This document shows positions 21,322 to 29,033 of a stretch of 35,916 nt of DNA, piece after piece (position 1 is the first letter of the stretch; each line of letters begins with the position of its first letter). The DNA comes from Natronomonas aquatica (GTDB taxonomy: Archaea; Halobacteriota; Halobacteria; Halobacteriales; Haloarculaceae): NCBI RefSeq assembly GCF_024449025.1, contig NZ_JAHLKM010000024.1, positions 1 through 35,916 of the forward strand, given 5' to 3'. The position numbers were made by a program, and so were the translations under genes. The notes below the pieces were generated by a model that was not told where the DNA came from, searched no databases, and worked only from the letters and a program-made list of their open reading frames with translations.

Positions 21322-23361
21322 TCAAGACGTCACCGTCACCCGGACGGCCGTGTGCTTGTATTCAGGGATCTTCGCCACCGGGTCCAGTGTATCCCCCGTG
21401 AGTCGATTGATCAGCGGTTCGGCGAAGTGGAAGGTCGCAAAGACGGTCCCGCGTCGGATCGCCGGTGTGACTTCGGCTACGATCGAAACGTTCCCGTGGT
21501 CGCTCGTTACTTCGACGGTGTCGCCGTCGTCGATCCCCCGGTCGTCCGCGTCGTCGGGGTGAATCTGGAGGGCGTTCTCGCCACGCATCCGCGTAAGCGT
21601 CCCCGATCGACGTGTCAGTGCGCCGCTGTTGAAATGCTGGAGCACGCGCCCGGTCGTGAGCACGAGTTCGTCGTCGGAAGCCGGATCGACCGGATCGACG
21701 TGATCGACGGCCCGGAGTTCGGCCGTTCGGCGTCCGTTCGCGAACTCCTCGGCGTGGAGAACGCCGACGCCTTCCGAGGCGCCCTCGGGAAAGGGCCAGC
21801 GCTGGCTGCCCGTTCCGATCCCCGCGTAGGACATGCCGCCATACTGGGGGAGCACCGTTCGGATCTCGTCGAAGACCGCCTTCGGACTCTCGTAGGTGAA
21901 GCGTTCGTCGGTGAGTCGGTCGCCGAGTTCACAGAGGAGAGACAGATCGCGGCGTGCGTCCCCCGGCGGCTCGGCGTTCGGGCGCATCCGCATCACCTGC
22001 CGGTCGGTGTTCGTGACGGTACCTCCCTTTTCGGCCCATGCGCTTCCCGGCAACACGACATCGGCATACTCGGCGGTTTCGGTGTGAAAGAGCTCGAGGA
22101 CGACGAGACAGTCGAGCCGACCGAGCCGATCCCGGATCCGGTTCGCGTTCGGTTCCGTGACGGCGGGGTTTTCGCCGAACACCACGGCACCGTGGATCGA
22201 GTCGCCGAATTCGTGGGACATCTCCACTTCGGTCAGCCCGGGCGTCGCCGGCGGTTCGAAGCCCCAGGCGTCCGCGATCGCTTCACGGGCATCCGCGTCG
22301 GTTACGGGCCGATAGCCGGGCAACACGTCGGGCAGCGCGCCGATATCGCCGGCCCCCTGGACGTTGTTCTGTCCGCGAAGCGGATTCACGCCCGTCCCGG
22401 CTTTGCCGACGTTTCCGGTCAAAAGCGCCAGATTGAGCAGCGCGTGAACGTTGTCGGTTCCACAGTGGTGTTGGCTCATCCCCATCCCCGTAAAGATCGC
22501 CGCCCGATCGGCCTCACCGTATGTCCGGGCAGCCGCCCTGAGCTCGTCCGGATCGATACCCGCCAATCGGGCGTTCTCGTCGATATCGACCGAAGAGAGG
22601 AACTCCCGAAACGTCCGAACTCTTTCGACGCGCGCCTCGAGGAAGCGTTCGTCGACGAGATCTTCCTCGAGGATGACTTTCGCCATGGCGTTACAGAGCG
22701 GGATGTCGAATCCCGGCCTGACCGCGAGGTGGTGGCTCGCCGCGTCGGTGGTATCGGTTGTGCGTGGATCGACGTGAATCAGCTCCGTTCCCTCTCTGAT
22801 CGAAGGCAAAAGATACGATCGGAAGACGATCGGATGCTGTTCGGCTGGGTTGGCACCGGCGACGAGGTAGACGTCGGCTTCCCGCAGATCTTCGAGCGTG
22901 TTCGTCATCGCGCCGGCACCGAACCGATCGCCCATCGCGGCGACCGTCGAGGAGTGACACAGTCGAGCGCAGTTGTCTACGTTGTTGGTTCCGATCGCAC
23001 GCGCGAGTTTCTGGAGGACGTAGTTCTCTTCGTTCGTGCAGTTCGAGGAGGCGAAAAAGCCGAGGGCGTCGGGGCCCGCCTCCGAGACGATCCGTGAACA
23101 TTCGGATTCGATCCGTTCGAACGCCGTCTCCCACGACACCGAGACGAGTCGTCCGTCCTCGCGAACCTTTGGCTGAGTCAGCCGGTCGTCGTGATCGACG
23201 ATCTCCCAGGCAGCCGCGCCCTTCGGACAGATCTCGCCGCGAGTGTTGACGGGGCCCTTCCAGCCGGTCGCCTTTCCGGTGTCGGGCTCGTATTCGATGC
23301 CACAACCGACCCCACAGTACGGACAGATACTCTCGCTCGGATCGGGGGCTCGATCGGCCAT
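21322..23361 (-). CDS. Molybdopterin oxidoreductase, formate dehydrogenase alpha-subunit type
   Basis: A 679-residue Mo/W-bisMGD enzyme. The N-terminal [4Fe-4S] motif is CPYCGVGC (C13, C16, C20) with the fourth ligand in ICPKGA (C45). The Mo ligand region is NNVDNCARLCHSSTV: C135 followed by H136 matches the position of selenocysteine/cysteine in formate dehydrogenases (U-H in E. coli FdhH). MGD-binding segments include VYLVAGANPAEQHP, GMGMSQHHCGTDN, GNVGKAGTGVNPLRGQNNVQGAGDIG and the C-terminal barrel. No electron-transfer partner (beta subunit, ferredoxin or diaphorase) or MoCo gene is adjacent. It probably oxidises formate in the cytoplasm (no Tat signal is visible). Assimilatory nitrate reductase is a less likely reading. 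Confidence 0.86.
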   Translation of the reverse strand: MADRAPDPSESICPYCGVGCGIEYEPDTGKATGWKGPVNTRGEICPKGAAAWEIVDHDDRLTQPKVREDGRLVSVSWETAFERIESECSRIVSEAGPDALGFFASSNCTNEENYVLQKLARAIGTNNVDNCARLCHSSTVAAMGDRFGAGAMTNTLEDLREADVYLVAGANPAEQHPIVFRSYLLPSIREGTELIHVDPRTTDTTDAASHHLAVRPGFDIPLCNAMAKVILEEDLVDERFLEARVERVRTFREFLSSVDIDENARLAGIDPDELRAAARTYGEADRAAIFTGMGMSQHHCGTDNVHALLNLALLTGNVGKAGTGVNPLRGQNNVQGAGDIGALPDVLPGYRPVTDADAREAIADAWGFEPPATPGLTEVEMSHEFGDSIHGAVVFGENPAVTEPNANRIRDRLGRLDCLVVLELFHTETAEYADVVLPGSAWAEKGGTVTNTDRQVMRMRPNAEPPGDARRDLSLLCELGDRLTDERFTYESPKAVFDEIRTVLPQYGGMSYAGIGTGSQRWPFPEGASEGVGVLHAEEFANGRRTAELRAVDHVDPVDPASDDELVLTTGRVLQHFNSGALTRRSGTLTRMRGENALQIHPDDADDRGIDDGDTVEVTSDHGNVSIVAEVTPAIRRGTVFATFHFAEPLINRLTGDTLDPVAKIPEYKHTAVRVTVTS

Positions 23362-23388
23362 AAATCGGGATTCGCCCGGTCAGCGTAT

Positions 23389-23398
23389 CAATATTTGC
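23389..23398 (-). promoter_or_regulatory. TATA-like box for the formate dehydrogenase-type gene
   Basis: On the minus strand the sequence is approximately GCAAATATTG, about 28-37 bases before ATG 23361, suitable for a leaderless or nearly leaderless transcript. Confidence 0.45.
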
Positions 23399-23486
23399 TC
23401 GCCGGACGTCCCGGGTCGAAAGCGGGTCGAGGCGCAGTCGGACGTTCGGAAAAAGGGGACAGGGCGGCGACGATAACTGCGTCCGT

Positions 23487-24512
23487 TCAGTCCTCGGCTT
23501 CGACTTCTGGCTCGCTTTCCGACGCCTCGCTGTCGCCTTCTTCTGTCCGGGAAGCGACGAGCGCACCGCGGGCGACGCTGTAGAGCGGTTCGTTGGCCTT
23601 CCGGACGTCGCTGATCGAGAAGGGGATGTCCGCCTTCTCGAGTCGCTCCTCGAAGAGTTTCTCGAAGCCCGGCGGGCTCGCCGTCCCGCCGGTGACGACG
23701 ACCGGCACGTCGAGGCCTTCCTCGACGTCTTCCTCGTTGACCTCCCGGACCACGTTCTCGATGACGTAATCGAGCAGGTTGTCGTAATAGATCGAGAGTG
23801 CACCCTCGACGCCCCCCGCGTCTGTGGTGAAATCGAGCCGGAAGTCCTCCTCTTTGATCGAGGTTACTTTGTCGACGGATTCGCCGGTCGCGGTCGCGGT
23901 CTGTTCGTCGACCCAGTCGCCGCCGCGGGCGACGCTGAAAGTCATGACCGGGACCGCATAGTAGGAGAGACAGACGTTCGTCATCCCCGCGCCGAAGGAG
24001 ATACCGAGTCCGGTGAAGTTGTGATCCGCCAACTCGGAGTAGATGACCGACATCCCCTCGTTGATCGGCTCCGGGTCGTATCCCATGTCCGCGAGGAACG
24101 ACTCCAGGGTCTTTTGGTGGTACAGCGTCGAGAGATCCGAGTCGATCGGATCCGCCGGCGTCGAAAAGTACACCCGCTCGTTCGGCCGGTCGGGCTCGCC
24201 GACCACCTGCTCGATGATTAGTTTGATCATCGGGATGGCCGATTTCTCCTCCGAGGAGAGGATACCGTGTTTCATCGGCCGGCGGGTCTCCTCGTTGAAG
24301 ATGTTCGCAAAGTTCAACGCGTCGTCGCCGACGACGTAGACGCTGTCGTCCTTCCGGATGTGGAGCACGTCCGACCGGCTGAGCATGCGCTCAGCCATGT
24401 CGCTGTATTCGATCTCCACGAACGAGTTTCGCTGTGATACGAAGACTGTCTCGCTTTCCTCCTGTTTGGCCGAGACGATGTTCATCGTCCCGACGTCAAT
24501 GCCACGGGCCAT
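23487..24512 (-). CDS. Actin/MreB-superfamily protein, salactin-like
   Basis: A 341-residue ATPase of the actin fold. Visible elements: phosphate-1 [13 protein letters not shown] (residues 4-16), a connect-1-like helix [13 protein letters not shown] (151-163), phosphate-2 [17 protein letters not shown] (169-185), the adenosine motif [13 protein letters not shown] (271-283) and connect-2 [14 protein letters not shown], ending in an acidic low-complexity tail (Glu/Asp/Ser rich). This matches the haloarchaeal actin homologue described as salactin in Halobacterium, a dynamically unstable filament needed for proper DNA partitioning at low phosphate (known for the family). The identification is from pattern memory. 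A separate promoter lies just upstream, although a membrane protein gene precedes it on the same strand. Confidence 0.75.
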   Translation of the reverse strand: MARGIDVGTMNIVSAKQEESETVFVSQRNSFVEIEYSDMAERMLSRSDVLHIRKDDSVYVVGDDALNFANIFNEETRRPMKHGILSSEEKSAIPMIKLIIEQVVGEPDRPNERVYFSTPADPIDSDLSTLYHQKTLESFLADMGYDPEPINEGMSVIYSELADHNFTGLGISFGAGMTNVCLSYYAVPVMTFSVARGGDWVDEQTATATGESVDKVTSIKEEDFRLDFTTDAGGVEGALSIYYDNLLDYVIENVVREVNEEDVEEGLDVPVVVTGGTASPPGFEKLFEERLEKADIPFSISDVRKANEPLYSVARGALVASRTEEGDSEASESEPEVEAED

Positions 24513-24532
24513 ACCTAATGGGCTAATCGGGA

Positions 24533-24543
24533 GATATTAAATC
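24533..24543 (-). promoter_or_regulatory. TATA-like box for the salactin-like gene
   Basis: On the minus strand GATTTAATATC lies 21-31 bases before ATG 24512, in the 67-base gap after the upstream membrane protein gene. It indicates that the actin homologue can be expressed independently. Confidence 0.5.
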
Positions 24544-24579
24544 TACTCCCGGTCGGCCGGGATCGACCCACGAGGCCGG

Positions 24580-25458
24580 TCACAGCCCGAGGTACGCTTT
24601 GATTCGTTCGAGGAGACTGGTGGGTTTCGCGGCCTCTTCCTCCCGTTTCTGTTCGCGGAGTTCCTTCAGCGCCGCCGCCTGATCGTCGACACCGCTGCCG
24701 CTGTCGGTTCGCTGCTCGCCGCCTTTCAATCCCTTGAGAGCCGACAGCTGGTCGTCGATGCTCGAAGAGCGGTGTACATTCGTCGATGACTGATCCAGTG
24801 ATTGCCCCTCTAGCTCCTCGTCGGGCGTGATGTGTAACCGCTCGGTCTCGACACGCTCGACGCCGCCCCACGAGATTTCGGTGTCGGCCATCGCCTCGTC
24901 GATGTCGCGTCGGATTTGTTCGTCCGTGACGGCGGTATCATCGCCGTCGTCGCTTCCGTCGTCGGCCGCCTCGGCGCCCGGCCCGCCCTCGACGCGCTCG
25001 ATGTGATACCCCACGAGCGCCGAGGCCGTTGCGGCGAGGACGCTTATCAATCCGACGGCGTAGACGGTGACGCCGTGGAGGCTGTAATCCGGCGTACCGT
25101 AGTTCCAGTTCGAAGGGTATACCGAGACGAAAAAGCCGATCGCCGCGAGGACGATCGCTAGCCCGCCGGCGGCGACGTACAGCGCGCGCTTGTCGGCCGG
25201 CAACAGGACGACGACGGCGACCAACAGGAGCGGTAACCCGATCGCGCCGATCGCGAAGGCGATCTGCCGGACGAAAAAGACGATGCCATCGAGGAACGCG
25301 CGCTCGAGGACGAATAGGACCAACCCGAGGAGCCCGAGCCCGAGTCCTCCGAAAAACAGCGCGAACCCGAGATATACGTCCGTCCGCCGGTCCGGTTCCC
25401 CGATATACGACCGGTAAAGTTCGATGAGTCGGTCGTCGGCGGTGTCCGAGGGGGCCAT
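24580..25458 (-). CDS. Haloarchaeal membrane protein with long cytoplasmic tail
   Basis: A 292-residue protein. After a polar N-terminus (LIELYRSYIGEPDRRTDVYL), about five hydrophobic helices fill residues 28-165 (for example FALFFGGLGLGLLGLVLFV, LPLLLVAVVVLLP, VYAVGLISVLAATASALVGY). The remaining ~125 residues are acidic and soluble, with a Trp-Gly-Gly turn (TEISWGGVERVETERL) and two related helical segments: DDQLSALKGLKGGEQ and DDQAAALKELREQKREEE, ending in a short amphipathic helix LLERIKAYLGL. It sits upstream of and collinear with the salactin-like gene, so a membrane anchor or partner role is possible. I recall an uncharacterised haloarchaeal DUF of this shape but cannot confirm its number. 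Confidence 0.78.
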   Translation of the reverse strand: MAPSDTADDRLIELYRSYIGEPDRRTDVYLGFALFFGGLGLGLLGLVLFVLERAFLDGIVFFVRQIAFAIGAIGLPLLLVAVVVLLPADKRALYVAAGGLAIVLAAIGFFVSVYPSNWNYGTPDYSLHGVTVYAVGLISVLAATASALVGYHIERVEGGPGAEAADDGSDDGDDTAVTDEQIRRDIDEAMADTEISWGGVERVETERLHITPDEELEGQSLDQSSTNVHRSSSIDDQLSALKGLKGGEQRTDSGSGVDDQAAALKELREQKREEEAAKPTSLLERIKAYLGL

Positions 25459-25547
25459 ATGACAGCCATTTCGGCCGAGACAATATGATTGTTTGGCCGG
25501 ACGTCACGTTCGGCGCGGCCGAGAGAACGACAGGGGAAACAAGCCGG

Positions 25548-25970
25548 CTACGCCTCGCGTATAGCGACGACGTTCGATCGGTCCTGACCGACCCAGACGA
25601 CCCGGACGGTGTCATCGGGGTCGATATCTCCACTGACTGTTGCTTCATCACCGGCCTCGAACGGCAAGTCGCCTCCAGTTAGAGTCCCTATTTCAGTGCC
25701 CCCCGCGGTGACCCGAATCTCTTCGGTGTTGTCTTCGGTGAATATATCCCCACCGCTGTGAGCGAACGTCACGTTACCGGGGGTTCCGGTATTGATCTCC
25801 GTGATCGTGATCTGGGCGTTCGGGACCGACTCCTGTGTCTGGTCCGCCAGAGAAAACACGAACGTCCCGATAACCGCCGCCAGGATGACGGTGATCGCGA
25901 CCATCAGAATCACGCCAATAACAGGCGAAACACCACGGGAATCCTCTAACTTCAGTGAGAGTCTATTCAT
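25548..25970 (-). CDS. Type IV pilin / archaellin-like prepilin
   Basis: A 140-residue secreted pilin. The prepilin signature is at the N-terminus: a charged leader (MNRLSLKLEDSRG), then VSPVIGVILMVAITVILAAV as the hydrophobic assembly helix; PibD should cut after Gly13. The mature C-terminal domain is beta-rich and polar (AQITITEINTGTPGNVTF, then ending in VRVVWVGQDRSNVVAIREA), typical of haloarchaeal pilins that mediate surface adhesion. The open frame continues upstream to 26033, but ATG 25970 gives the right leader length. It is transcribed divergently from a membrane protein gene from overlapping TATA elements. Confidence 0.88.
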   Translation of the reverse strand: MNRLSLKLEDSRGVSPVIGVILMVAITVILAAVIGTFVFSLADQTQESVPNAQITITEINTGTPGNVTFAHSGGDIFTEDNTEEIRVTAGGTEIGTLTGGDLPFEAGDEATVSGDIDPDDTVRVVWVGQDRSNVVAIREA

Positions 25971-25991
25971 AATATAGTATAAGAGCGCTAC

Positions 25992-26010
25992 GTACTTATA
26001 CTTATACCTT
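25992..26010. promoter_or_regulatory. Overlapping divergent TATA elements
   Basis: The short repeat CTTATACTTATACC (25996-26009) reads as a TATA box on both strands. On the minus strand AGTATAAGTAC lies 22-32 bases before the pilin ATG (25970); on the plus strand TTATACCTT lies 28-36 bases before ATG 26038. The two genes therefore probably compete for the same promoter segment. Confidence 0.5.
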
Positions 26011-26037
26011 GTGGCCGTTACATTAATCGACACTATT

Positions 26038-26532
26038 ATGATCAGAATGGATCTACTACATTACGTGAGAGAAATACTAACACATTGCTTTCGGGGATAC
26101 GCTGCGATCGGGGCGGTCGCGGCCGGCTTTACCGCCCTGTGGGCGATCGGCGTAATCGACGTCACGATGCCGCTGGTCGGGTACGCGTGGTTCATCGTCG
26201 CCGCCGCCGGTACCGTCGTCGCGGTCGGCCTGATAACGAAACAGGAGGAGGTATTCGAACTCGACACGACGCCCGAACAGCTCGAGACGTTCGAGGAGTC
26301 GACGCTCACCGGTCGACCGTTCGATATGTACATCGGCGCGCTCGCGGCGTGGGCCGCGGTGTCGTTCGGGTGGGTACTCGGTGGTATGAGTGCCGCCGGC
26401 CTCACCGTCGTCGGATACGGATGGTTCGCTATCGCCGCCTACGGCCTCCTCATCGGGATTGGAATCGCATTAAACCACCGCGAAGACATTGTAACCGCGG
26501 TCAATCCCGCCGATTCGCTCGAAAAGAGATAG
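26038..26532 (+). CDS. Small haloarchaeal membrane protein, four helices
   Basis: An unrecognised protein of about 164 residues with four hydrophobic helices arranged as two similar pairs: the first pair is GAVAAGFTALWAIGVIDVTM...VGYAWFIVAAAGTVVAVGLI, the second is YIGALAAWAAVSFGWVLGGM...VVGYGWFAIAAYGLLIGIGIA. Both pairs end with a GY(A/G)WF motif, so an internal duplication is likely. Between them is an acidic loop (EEVFELDTTPEQLETFEE). A GTG at 26011 is in frame, but ATG 26038 or 26047 fits the promoter better. Function unknown. Confidence 0.7.
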   Translation: MIRMDLLHYVREILTHCFRGYAAIGAVAAGFTALWAIGVIDVTMPLVGYAWFIVAAAGTVVAVGLITKQEEVFELDTTPEQLETFEESTLTGRPFDMYIGALAAWAAVSFGWVLGGMSAAGLTVVGYGWFAIAAYGLLIGIGIALNHREDIVTAVNPADSLEKR

Positions 26533-26644
26533 ACAACTGATATCGACGCGGGAGACCGAACTGATTCCCCAGCGTGTATCCCGGACGATCGTCGCAACTC
26601 GGGTGTGGCGAAAGACCGCTATCGCGTGATTTCGGACACCGGTA

Positions 26645-26654
26645 CGTATTTTAT
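26645..26654 (+). promoter_or_regulatory. TATA-like box for the universal stress protein gene
   Basis: CGTATTTTAT lies 27-36 bases before ATG 26681, supporting that start. Confidence 0.5.
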
Positions 26655-26680
26655 CTCACGTCGTGTGGTGGGTCCTGTTG

Positions 26681-27169
26681 ATGGCACTGATCGTTCCGTT
26701 CGATGGATCGCCGCTGTCGAAAACGGCGCTCGCACGGGCGGTGCAGTTCCGGACAGTCCTCGAGGAGGATATCCTCGTCGTGAGCGTGATCCCGAAGAAC
26801 AACACCGAGTACGCCAGATCGCGGGGGTGGCTCGAGGACACGGAGCCGTTCGACGCCGAAAGGGTCGTCTCGTCGCTTCGCGCCGAGGTCGCGAACCTGG
26901 CTCCTGAAGCCGAGTTCCACTACATTTTCGTCGATCGAAACGCTCCGAGAGGGACGATCGCGGGACGCATCAAGCGGTTCGTCAGGACCCACGAGGGGAC
27001 CATCGTCTTCCTCGGAAGCGAAAACGCCGGACGGATCATCAGCGCGTTGACCGTCGGACAGTCCGTTGCCGGCGATCGCTCGTACGATACCTACATCGTC
27101 ACGAACGAGGCACCACCGACGATCGAAACGCTCGATCAAAATCAGCCGCTCGAGGACACAGTGTCCTGA
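26681..27169 (+). CDS. Universal stress protein (UspA family)
   Basis: A 162-residue cytoplasmic protein with the Usp alpha/beta fold. The N-terminal strand ALIVPFDGSPLSKTALARAV carries the conserved Asp and the P/S positions that contact nucleotide; the central part has VVSVIPKNNTEYAR and a long helix. In the C-terminal ATP loop the usual G-x2-G-x9-G(S/T) is replaced by GSENAGRIISALTVGQSV (first Gly at about 109), so the spacing differs and nucleotide binding may be altered. The shorter start (ATG 26681) follows a TATA-like box by 27 bases. Stress-response role is inferred from the family. Confidence 0.85.
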   Translation: MALIVPFDGSPLSKTALARAVQFRTVLEEDILVVSVIPKNNTEYARSRGWLEDTEPFDAERVVSSLRAEVANLAPEAEFHYIFVDRNAPRGTIAGRIKRFVRTHEGTIVFLGSENAGRIISALTVGQSVAGDRSYDTYIVTNEAPPTIETLDQNQPLEDTVS

Positions 27170-27399
27170 CTCGACTGCTTGTCGTTCGTCACGTGTTGAG
27201 AACGACTGGATCCGCTGGTTTCCGCGGCAATCAGTGTCTCGACCCCGAGGTCGTCAGCAGTCGCGACAGTACCGTCCTCTGCACCGGCACCCCGACGGTC
27301 GCCCATCCCACCACCGGGACCGCCACCGCGGGCGGCAGCAACGCCAAAACTGGCAGCTAAACCCGCGACTTTGGGAGTGCCCGCCCGAGTACCGATAAG
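27142..27399 (-). pseudogene. Possible remnant of a small Gly/Ala-rich protein gene
   Basis: The 338-base gap between the stress protein and DoxX-like genes has no plus-strand gene. On the minus strand one frame is open from 27399 to 27142 and reads like coding sequence: PKVAGLAASFGVAAARGGG near its start, then a more polar part with DDLGVETLIAAETSGS. The only ATG (27306) would give 54 residues and skip the first part. It overlaps the 3' end of the stress protein gene by 28 bases. This could be a decayed gene or chance; nothing else is seen in the gap apart from AT-rich promoter sequence near 27460. Confidence 0.2.
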
Positions 27400-27465
27400 T
27401 CAGCGTTACACACGTGTTCTACATCTCGAACGGCTCACTCAAGACCCACAATCCCTATCAATAAT

Positions 27466-27475
27466 CCTATACAAA
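27466..27475 (+). promoter_or_regulatory. TATA-like box for the DoxX-like gene
   Basis: CCTATACAAA is 32-41 bases before the first possible start codon (27507) of the DoxX-like gene. It sits in an AT-rich stretch after the GC-rich remnant. Confidence 0.45.
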
Positions 27476-27587
27476 ATTCAAGAGACAGATACAGCAAGGA
27501 CGCCGGATGGCCCCAGGGTTACTGGATTACCGCTGCAAAGCCGAGATGAAAACGAGGAATTACCCAGTCGCAGGACCTACAGGTGGT

Positions 27588-28682
27588 ATGCGCCGTCGAT
27601 CGGCTTTGGCTGTTGTTTCGATCGTACTCACGTGGCTGTTCGCCCGGCCGGTGGCTGCACACGTCGATTACGTCACCGAAGGGGAGGGCGAACGGATCGA
27701 CCCGGTAGCGTTCGTCGTCGAGGTGCTCTCTGATCCGTTTAACGCCGCGGTGCTCTTCGGATCCGGGACTGCGATCGCTGGCGTCCTCGTTGTGTATCTG
27801 TGGCTACGGCCAACGATCACCGATATCGTTGTGCTCCGGGAGAAACTCGCCAGCTACGGCGATCTCATCCCGTGGATGCTGCGGTTGTCGATCGGGCTTC
27901 CGCTTGTCGGAGCCGGCTTTCAAGGATACCTGTTCGCGCCGGCCCTGACGTTCGACCCGACGGCAAACCCTGTATTCAGGGTGTTGTTCATCGGCCTCGG
28001 GTTCTGTACACTGTTCGGACTTGGAACCCGAATTGTCTCCACACTCGGACTGTTGCTCTTCGGCTGGGTGTTCGTGGCTATCGATCTCGGCGTCATCATT
28101 GCAATAGAATACGTACCGATCTTCCTTTCCTTGCTCGTTCTCGGAGGTGGACGGCCGAGTGCCGATGACATGCTGTTGGAGGTCGCGAGCACCGCCGGCA
28201 CGTACTACGGTCGTATCGATCCGGTTCATCACCTGAAGGCATACCTCGACGAGACGATCGACCCGTTTCGTCGATACGTGCCGATGGTCCTTCGGGTCGG
28301 GATGGGGGTCACGTTCGTCTATCTCGGCTTGATCCAGAAACTCGCAACCCCCGGCCAGTCGCTGCTCGTCGTCGACCGATACGGTCTCACGTCCCTCGTT
28401 CCGGTTGATGCCGGACTCTGGGTCGTCGGTGCGGCGATCGCCGAAATCATCGTCGGGCTGGTGTTGATCGCTGGCTTCTTTACCCGCGGCGCGGCCGCCG
28501 TCTCGTTTGTCCTGTTCACGACGACGCTGTTCGGGTTGCCCGACGATCCGGTGTTGGCCCACATCTCACTGTTCGGGCTGGCGTCGGCGGTGTTTACCCT
28601 CGGCGCGGGACCACTCTCGATTGACCAGTGGATCGGCCGCCCCGCACTCGACGACGACGAGCAGACGATCCCGGCAGACTGA
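27588..28682 (+). CDS. DoxX-like multi-helix membrane protein
   Basis: A membrane protein of about 364 residues. The N-terminus MRRRSALAVVSIVLTWLFAR-PVAA-HVDY looks like a signal peptide ending before an extracellular His-Val-Asp segment. About nine hydrophobic helices follow. The C-terminal half (after HHLKAYLDETIDPFRRYVP) resembles the DoxX/DoxD fold, with RVGMGVTFVYLGLIQKL and AAIAEIIVGLVLIAGFFTRGAAAVSFVLF. DoxX proteins are small redox- or quinone-related membrane components. The frame is open further upstream (ATG 27507 and 27546 are alternatives); 27588 is chosen for the signal-peptide-like start. Function unknown. Confidence 0.72.
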   Translation: MRRRSALAVVSIVLTWLFARPVAAHVDYVTEGEGERIDPVAFVVEVLSDPFNAAVLFGSGTAIAGVLVVYLWLRPTITDIVVLREKLASYGDLIPWMLRLSIGLPLVGAGFQGYLFAPALTFDPTANPVFRVLFIGLGFCTLFGLGTRIVSTLGLLLFGWVFVAIDLGVIIAIEYVPIFLSLLVLGGGRPSADDMLLEVASTAGTYYGRIDPVHHLKAYLDETIDPFRRYVPMVLRVGMGVTFVYLGLIQKLATPGQSLLVVDRYGLTSLVPVDAGLWVVGAAIAEIIVGLVLIAGFFTRGAAAVSFVLFTTTLFGLPDDPVLAHISLFGLASAVFTLGAGPLSIDQWIGRPALDDDEQTIPAD

Positions 28683-28762
28683 CTGGATTCGCTCCTTCAC
28701 ATCCGAGAGACCAAACCCTGAGATATTACTGCAAAAATACTCGACAGAGCGTGGTGTCGGAA

Positions 28763-28891
28763 ATGGCTCTATGCGATGCGGGAGCCGTGAACCATCCCGA
28801 AGCGGCCGGTTTCTGGAGGGGTCTCGCCATCAGCGAGGCGCAATTTGAAGAGGATGATGGCATTCCGAGCGAGGAGATCAAATATGTGTAG
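28763..28891 (+). CDS. Possible 42-residue ORF in a 350-base gap
   Basis: The gap between the DoxX-like gene and the next membrane protein gene (28683-29033) has one short frame that looks coding, beginning MALCDAGAVNHPEAAGFWRG and ending in an acidic part with EEDDGIPSEEIKYV. A GTG about four codons upstream is an alternative start, and an A/T-rich element near 28734-28742 could be its TATA box. The acidic C-terminus resembles the tails of small antitoxins, but I cannot identify it, and it may be a gene fragment. The remaining sequence down to 29001 has no other feature I can support. Confidence 0.3.
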   Translation: MALCDAGAVNHPEAAGFWRGLAISEAQFEEDDGIPSEEIKYV

Positions 28892-29001
28892 GGTTTACAC
28901 GCAAACCGGTAGCTGAAGAGAAAACCCGCGTCGATTTCAACGCCCCGAAATCCCTCGTTGAGCGCGCCGATAGCTTCAATTCCAATTTGATTCAAAATCA
29001 G

Positions 29002-29010
29002 AAATATATG
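29002..29010 (+). promoter_or_regulatory. TATA box for the four-helix membrane protein gene
   Basis: AAATATATG lies 24-32 bases before ATG 29034, matching a leaderless transcript. Confidence 0.55.
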
Positions 29011-29033
29011 CTAGCCAGTGTTCAAAGGGCCGT

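Noticed and set aside
21352-23097. Long plus-strand open frame opposite the formate dehydrogenase-type gene
   Set aside because: Antisense shadow; the minus-strand product carries complete Fe-S and Mo-binding motifs.
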